Shown piece by piece: positions 61,424-64,000 of a stretch of DNA of 64,000 nt (its first letter is position 1; every line of letters begins with the position of its first letter). Source of the stretch: Wenjunlia tyrosinilytica (GTDB taxonomy: Bacteria; Actinomycetota; Actinomycetes; Streptomycetales; Streptomycetaceae). A program made the translations under genes and the position numbers. The DNA lies in NCBI RefSeq assembly GCF_014646055.1, contig NZ_BMMS01000010.1:77674-141673 (forward strand), in the 5' to 3' direction. Under the pieces are notes generated by a model. It searched no databases. It saw only the letters and a program-made list of their open reading frames with translations, and was not told the origin of the DNA.

Positions 61424-62679
61424 GGCGGGCGCGGCCCGTCGTACAGGCCGCTCGGCCGCATCCTCAAAGGCCGCTCCCCGTACTCCTCCAGTGTGTGCGC
61501 GATCCAGCCCGCGGTCCTGGCCACCGCGAACACGGTCTCGCCCGCCTCGGCCGGCATGCCCGCCGAGACCGACAGCACGGCGAGCGCCAGGTCCGCATTG
61601 GCGTGCAGCGGTACATGGCGGGCGGTCGTCTCCACCACCGAGCGGGCGGCCTCCAGCGCGGGTGCCGCCGAGGGCACCTGCTCCAGCAGGGCGAACAGGG
61701 TCCGAGCGCGTGGATCCTCGCCCGGGTACAGCCGGTGGCCGAGCCCCGGGACCCGGCGCCCGGTCCGCAGATGGTCCGAGACCACCGCCACCGCGCTGCC
61801 GCGCTCCAGAACCTCCGTCAGCATCCTGTGCGCCAGCCCGCTCGCCCCGCCGTGCAGGGGCCCGTCGAACGCGCCGAGCCCCGCGGACACCGCCGCGTAG
61901 GGATTGGCCCGCGCCGACGCCGCGACCCGCACGGCCAGCGTCGAGGCCGCCAGGTCGTGGTCGATCAGCAGGACGAGGGCCGCCGCCAGGCAGCGGGTCC
62001 ACTGCTCGCCCGCGGCCAGCGGTGTCAGCCGGGACCACAGCCGCCGGGCGACCGCGGCGGGGGCGGTGCCGTCCGCTTCCGGCTCGGCGCCGAGGACCGG
62101 GAGTGCCTCCACCAGCGTGGCGATCAGCCCTCGCGCTCCGGCGACGACCGTCCGCGGGCTCAGGTCGAAGCGGAGCGGATCGGTGGCCGCTGCGGCGACG
62201 GCCGCCGCCCGCAGGCGGTCGATGAGCCCGCTGTAGTCCGGGAGGGCATCGACGGCCCCGCGGGCGGCGGCGAGTGCCTCGCGGGGGGCGGTGAACCGCA
62301 CATCCGCCCGCATGCGCCCAGTCCACAGCCACTCGGCCACGTCCTCGTAGGCGTGGTTGTCCGCCAGGGCGCAGGCGTCCACGCCCCGGTAGTAGTACCG
62401 GTCCTCCTCGATGAGGGTGATGCCGGTGCGGACCGCCGAGGCGGCTCCCACCGCGGGCGCTCCGGCCCCTTCCCCGTCCGCGGGCCTGCCCCGGCGGGAG
62501 CGCCGCACCAGCGCGTCGACCTCCGCCTCGTCGAAGGTGCTGCCGCGCCCGCCGGGAGTCCGGCCGCGGTTGAGCATCCCGCGGCTGACATACGCGTACA
62601 CGGTCTCCGGTTTGACCCCGAGCCGTTCCGCCGCCTCGCGCGTGGTCAGCCGGCGCCCGCCCGCTCCCTGATCCGCCAT
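61393..62679 (-). CDS. HTH-citrate synthase fusion
   Basis: Protein of 428 residues. Residues about 8-55 (LTTREAAERLGVKPETVYAYVSRGML then RTPGGRGSTF) are a MerR/excisionase-like DNA-binding HTH. About 85-425 is a citrate synthase fold: DRYYYRGVDACALADN, AFDGPLHGGASGLAHRML (active-site His), VPGLGHRLYPGEDPRA (second His) and HANADLALAVLSVSAG (the Asp position). It is a type II-like small-subunit enzyme or a sensor derived from one. It is divergent from a second citrate synthase across a palindromic interval, so autoregulation by citrate/oxaloacetate-type ligands is a natural hypothesis. Confidence 0.92.
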   Translation of the reverse strand: MADQGAGGRRLTTREAAERLGVKPETVYAYVSRGMLNRGRTPGGRGSTFDEAEVDALVRRSRRGRPADGEGAGAPAVGAASAVRTGITLIEEDRYYYRGVDACALADNHAYEDVAEWLWTGRMRADVRFTAPREALAAARGAVDALPDYSGLIDRLRAAAVAAAATDPLRFDLSPRTVVAGARGLIATLVEALPVLGAEPEADGTAPAAVARRLWSRLTPLAAGEQWTRCLAAALVLLIDHDLAASTLAVRVAASARANPYAAVSAGLGAFDGPLHGGASGLAHRMLTEVLERGSAVAVVSDHLRTGRRVPGLGHRLYPGEDPRARTLFALLEQVPSAAPALEAARSVVETTARHVPLHANADLALAVLSVSAGMPAEAGETVFAVARTAGWIAHTLEEYGERPLRMRPSGLYDGPRPPQPLPSPVPT

Positions 62680-62722
62680 GAGCCCATCTCACCCCATCGG
62701 CGTGCTCGTCCGCCCGCTCACA

Positions 62723-62773
62723 TTGATTCAATCAATATTGACAAGAGTCCAGTCAACCATAGAGATTCGAATC
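62723..62773. promoter_or_regulatory. AT-rich operator region between the two citrate synthase genes
   Basis: Three palindromic elements in a low-GC island: TTGATT-C-AATCAA (62723-62735), TTGAC-N9-GTCAA (62738-62756) and GATTCGAATC (62764-62773). TTGACA at 62738-62743 may be the -35 of the plus-strand gene. This is a likely target of the HTH-citrate synthase fusion. Confidence 0.6.
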
Positions 62774-62791
62774 AACGTCAAGGAGGAGACC

Positions 62792-63958
62792 ATGCCGAGC
62801 ACCATCACCCAGCCGGACGACGCGGTGGACGTACCGCACGGCCTCAAGGGCGTCATCGTCACCGAGACCTCGCTCGGGGACGTGCGCGGCCGAGAGGGCT
62901 TCTACCACTACCGCCAGTACTCGGCGGTCGAACTGGCGAGCAGCCGCACATTCGAGGATGTCTGGCACCTGATGTTCGACGGGGTCCTGCCCGACGCGGC
63001 GCGGAGGGCGGCGTTCACGGAGCGCACCGCCGCCCTGCGCCGTCTGCCGCCGGACGTCGCCGAGGCACTGCCCGCCATCGCGCGGGCCGGCCGGGCGTCC
63101 GGTCCGCTCGAGGGCCTGCGCACGGCGCTGTCCCTCCTGGGCGCCCGAGCCGGATTCCGGCCGCTGTACGACCTCGACGCCGAGCAGCGGCGCACCGACG
63201 CCCTCAGCGCCTGCGCGGCGGTGCCCACCCTGCTCTGCGCCCTGCACCGGCTGGGCCGCGGACTCGAACCGGTCGCGCCGCGCGACGACCTGCCCCACGC
63301 CGCCAACTACCTGTACATGCTGACCGGCGAGGAGCCGGACCCCGCCAGGGCGCGGGCGGTCGAGCGCTACTTGGTCTCCACCGTTGACCACGGCTTCAAC
63401 GCGTCAACGTTCACCGCCCGGGTGATCGCCTCGACCGGTGCGGACCTCGCCGCCTGCCTGGTCGGCGCGATCGGTGCGCTGTCGGGACCCCTGCACGGGG
63501 GAGCGCCCAGTCGCGCCCTGGACACCCTCGACGCCATCGGCACCCCCGAGCGCATCGACCCGTGGATCCGGGAACGGGTGCTCGCGGGCGAGCGCATCAT
63601 GGGCTTCGGGCATCCCGTCTACCGCACCGAGGACCCCCGTTCACGGATGCTGCGTGAGATCGCCCGGGGTTTCGGCGGTCCGCTGGTGGACCTCGCGGCG
63701 CAGGTGGAGGAGCGGGTGGAGAAGATCCTCGCCGAGCTCAAGCCCGGCCGCGAACTGCACACCAATGTCGAGTTCTACGCCGGTGTGGTGATGGAGCAGT
63801 GCGGGCTGCCCCGCGAGATGTTCACCCCGACGTTCGCCGCCGCCCGCGTCGTCGGGTGGAGCGCCAACATCCTCGAACAGGCCGCCGACAGCAAGATCAT
63901 CCGGCCGTCGGCGCGCTATGTCGGGCCGCCTCCCGCGCAGCCGGTGCCGACGCCGTGA
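62792..63958 (+). CDS. Citrate synthase (or 2-methylcitrate synthase) family protein
   Basis: Protein of 388 residues, SD AAGGAGGAG 4 nt before the ATG. HGLKGVIVTETSLGDVRGRE starts the fold. ALSGPLHGGAPSRALDTLDA and IMGFGHPVYRTEDPRSRML hold the two active-site His residues. LHTNVEFYAGVVMEQCGLP has Glu where most citrate synthases have the catalytic Asp. ARVVGWSANILEQ and IIRPSARYVGP complete it. It condenses acetyl-CoA (or propionyl-CoA) with oxaloacetate, if active. A hairpin follows at 63966. Confidence 0.93.
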   Translation: MPSTITQPDDAVDVPHGLKGVIVTETSLGDVRGREGFYHYRQYSAVELASSRTFEDVWHLMFDGVLPDAARRAAFTERTAALRRLPPDVAEALPAIARAGRASGPLEGLRTALSLLGARAGFRPLYDLDAEQRRTDALSACAAVPTLLCALHRLGRGLEPVAPRDDLPHAANYLYMLTGEEPDPARARAVERYLVSTVDHGFNASTFTARVIASTGADLAACLVGAIGALSGPLHGGAPSRALDTLDAIGTPERIDPWIRERVLAGERIMGFGHPVYRTEDPRSRMLREIARGFGGPLVDLAAQVEERVEKILAELKPGRELHTNVEFYAGVVMEQCGLPREMFTPTFAAARVVGWSANILEQAADSKIIRPSARYVGPPPAQPVPTP

Positions 63959-63965
63959 CGCAGGA

Positions 63966-63982
63966 GCCCCCGGCAAGGGGGC
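63966..63982 (+). terminator. Candidate terminator after the citrate synthase gene
   Basis: Perfect 6-bp arms GCCCCC and GGGGGC with a 5-nt loop, 7 bp after the stop. The sequence ends shortly after. Confidence 0.55.
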
Positions 63983-64000
63983 CGGCCGGGCCCATGGGCC

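Noticed and set aside
60017-62731. A 904-codon minus-strand frame over the SpoIIE and citrate synthase genes
   Set aside because: It is antisense to SpoIIE and out of phase with the HTH-citrate synthase gene, with no motif.

Overview
The window is chromosomal DNA of an actinomycete, almost certainly a Streptomyces. It has very high GC with strong third-position GC bias, many GTG/TTG starts, several apparently leaderless promoters and an IdeR/DmdR-type iron box. Its gene content is typical of the genus: a subtilisin-inhibitor-like (SSI) protein, the rppA-CYP158-cupin trio, a GAF-ANTAR regulator, a SpoIIE phosphatase, and a c-di-AMP riboswitch in front of an Rpf-like cell-wall hydrolase. I see no rRNA, tRNA, CRISPR array, IS element or prophage.

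Region 1 (1-9042, minus strand) is an ebo-type 'metabolite traffic' operon. In order of transcription it holds a Tat-exported protein, an inositol-3-phosphate-synthase-like enzyme, EboC (UbiA prenyltransferase), a TIM-barrel sugar isomerase, EboA, EboB (TatD-like), EboE and an EboF-like phosphodiesterase cut by the window edge. Most junctions are 4-bp start/stop overlaps, so the set is probably translated as one coupled unit. The Tat gene has four GGGG tracts in its leader at the ribosome-binding site. An FAD monooxygenase lies upstream.

Region 2 (9043-22801) is mostly single genes: exonuclease III, GNAT acetyltransferases, a saccharopine-dehydrogenase-like oxidoreductase, a membrane-tethered PemK/MazF protein, a class II amidotransferase, secreted phospholipase A2, a DUF6230-DUF6114-secreted protein cluster, an SSI with Lys at the expected P1 position, a HAD phosphatase and a uridine-kinase-like protein with no visible P-loop.

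Region 3 (23033-29104) is the most unusual locus. It holds a 1118-residue fusion of an amino-acid-ligase-like ATP-grasp domain, a middle region I cannot place, a phosphohistidine swivel-like segment and a PPDK-type ATP-binding domain. An MFS transporter follows 13 bp later, and a PAS-LuxR regulator converges on it with a 73-bp 3' overlap. This looks like a small, possibly undescribed, synthesis or modification and export module.

Region 4 (29269-41980) carries a metallo-hydrolase, iron genes (an FhuF-like 2Fe-2S protein and a siderophore-interacting reductase with an iron box), DUF4429/SHOCT, YjbR and peroxiredoxin genes, a GPH-type transporter, CYTH-CHAD, a Tat-lipoprotein BBE-type oxidase, a GAF-ANTAR regulator and a frameshifted membrane-protein gene.

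Region 5 (42047-48261) has an orphan PIN toxin, the tetrahydroxynaphthalene/flaviolin pigment cluster (rppA, CYP158, cupin) and a divergent NHEJ pair (LigD polymerase domain and LigC ligase) around a 12-bp inverted repeat.

Region 6 (48373-63958) has an M43 metalloprotease, a DUF574 methyltransferase, a metallo-hydrolase, the Crp-site/c-di-AMP-riboswitch/Rpf-LysM-M23 locus, small conserved genes, an M1 peptidase, a SpoIIE phosphatase, and two divergent citrate-synthase homologues (one fused to a DNA-binding HTH) around an AT-rich palindromic operator region.

All assignments come from reading motifs and gene order. Family names rest on recognition, not on a search.
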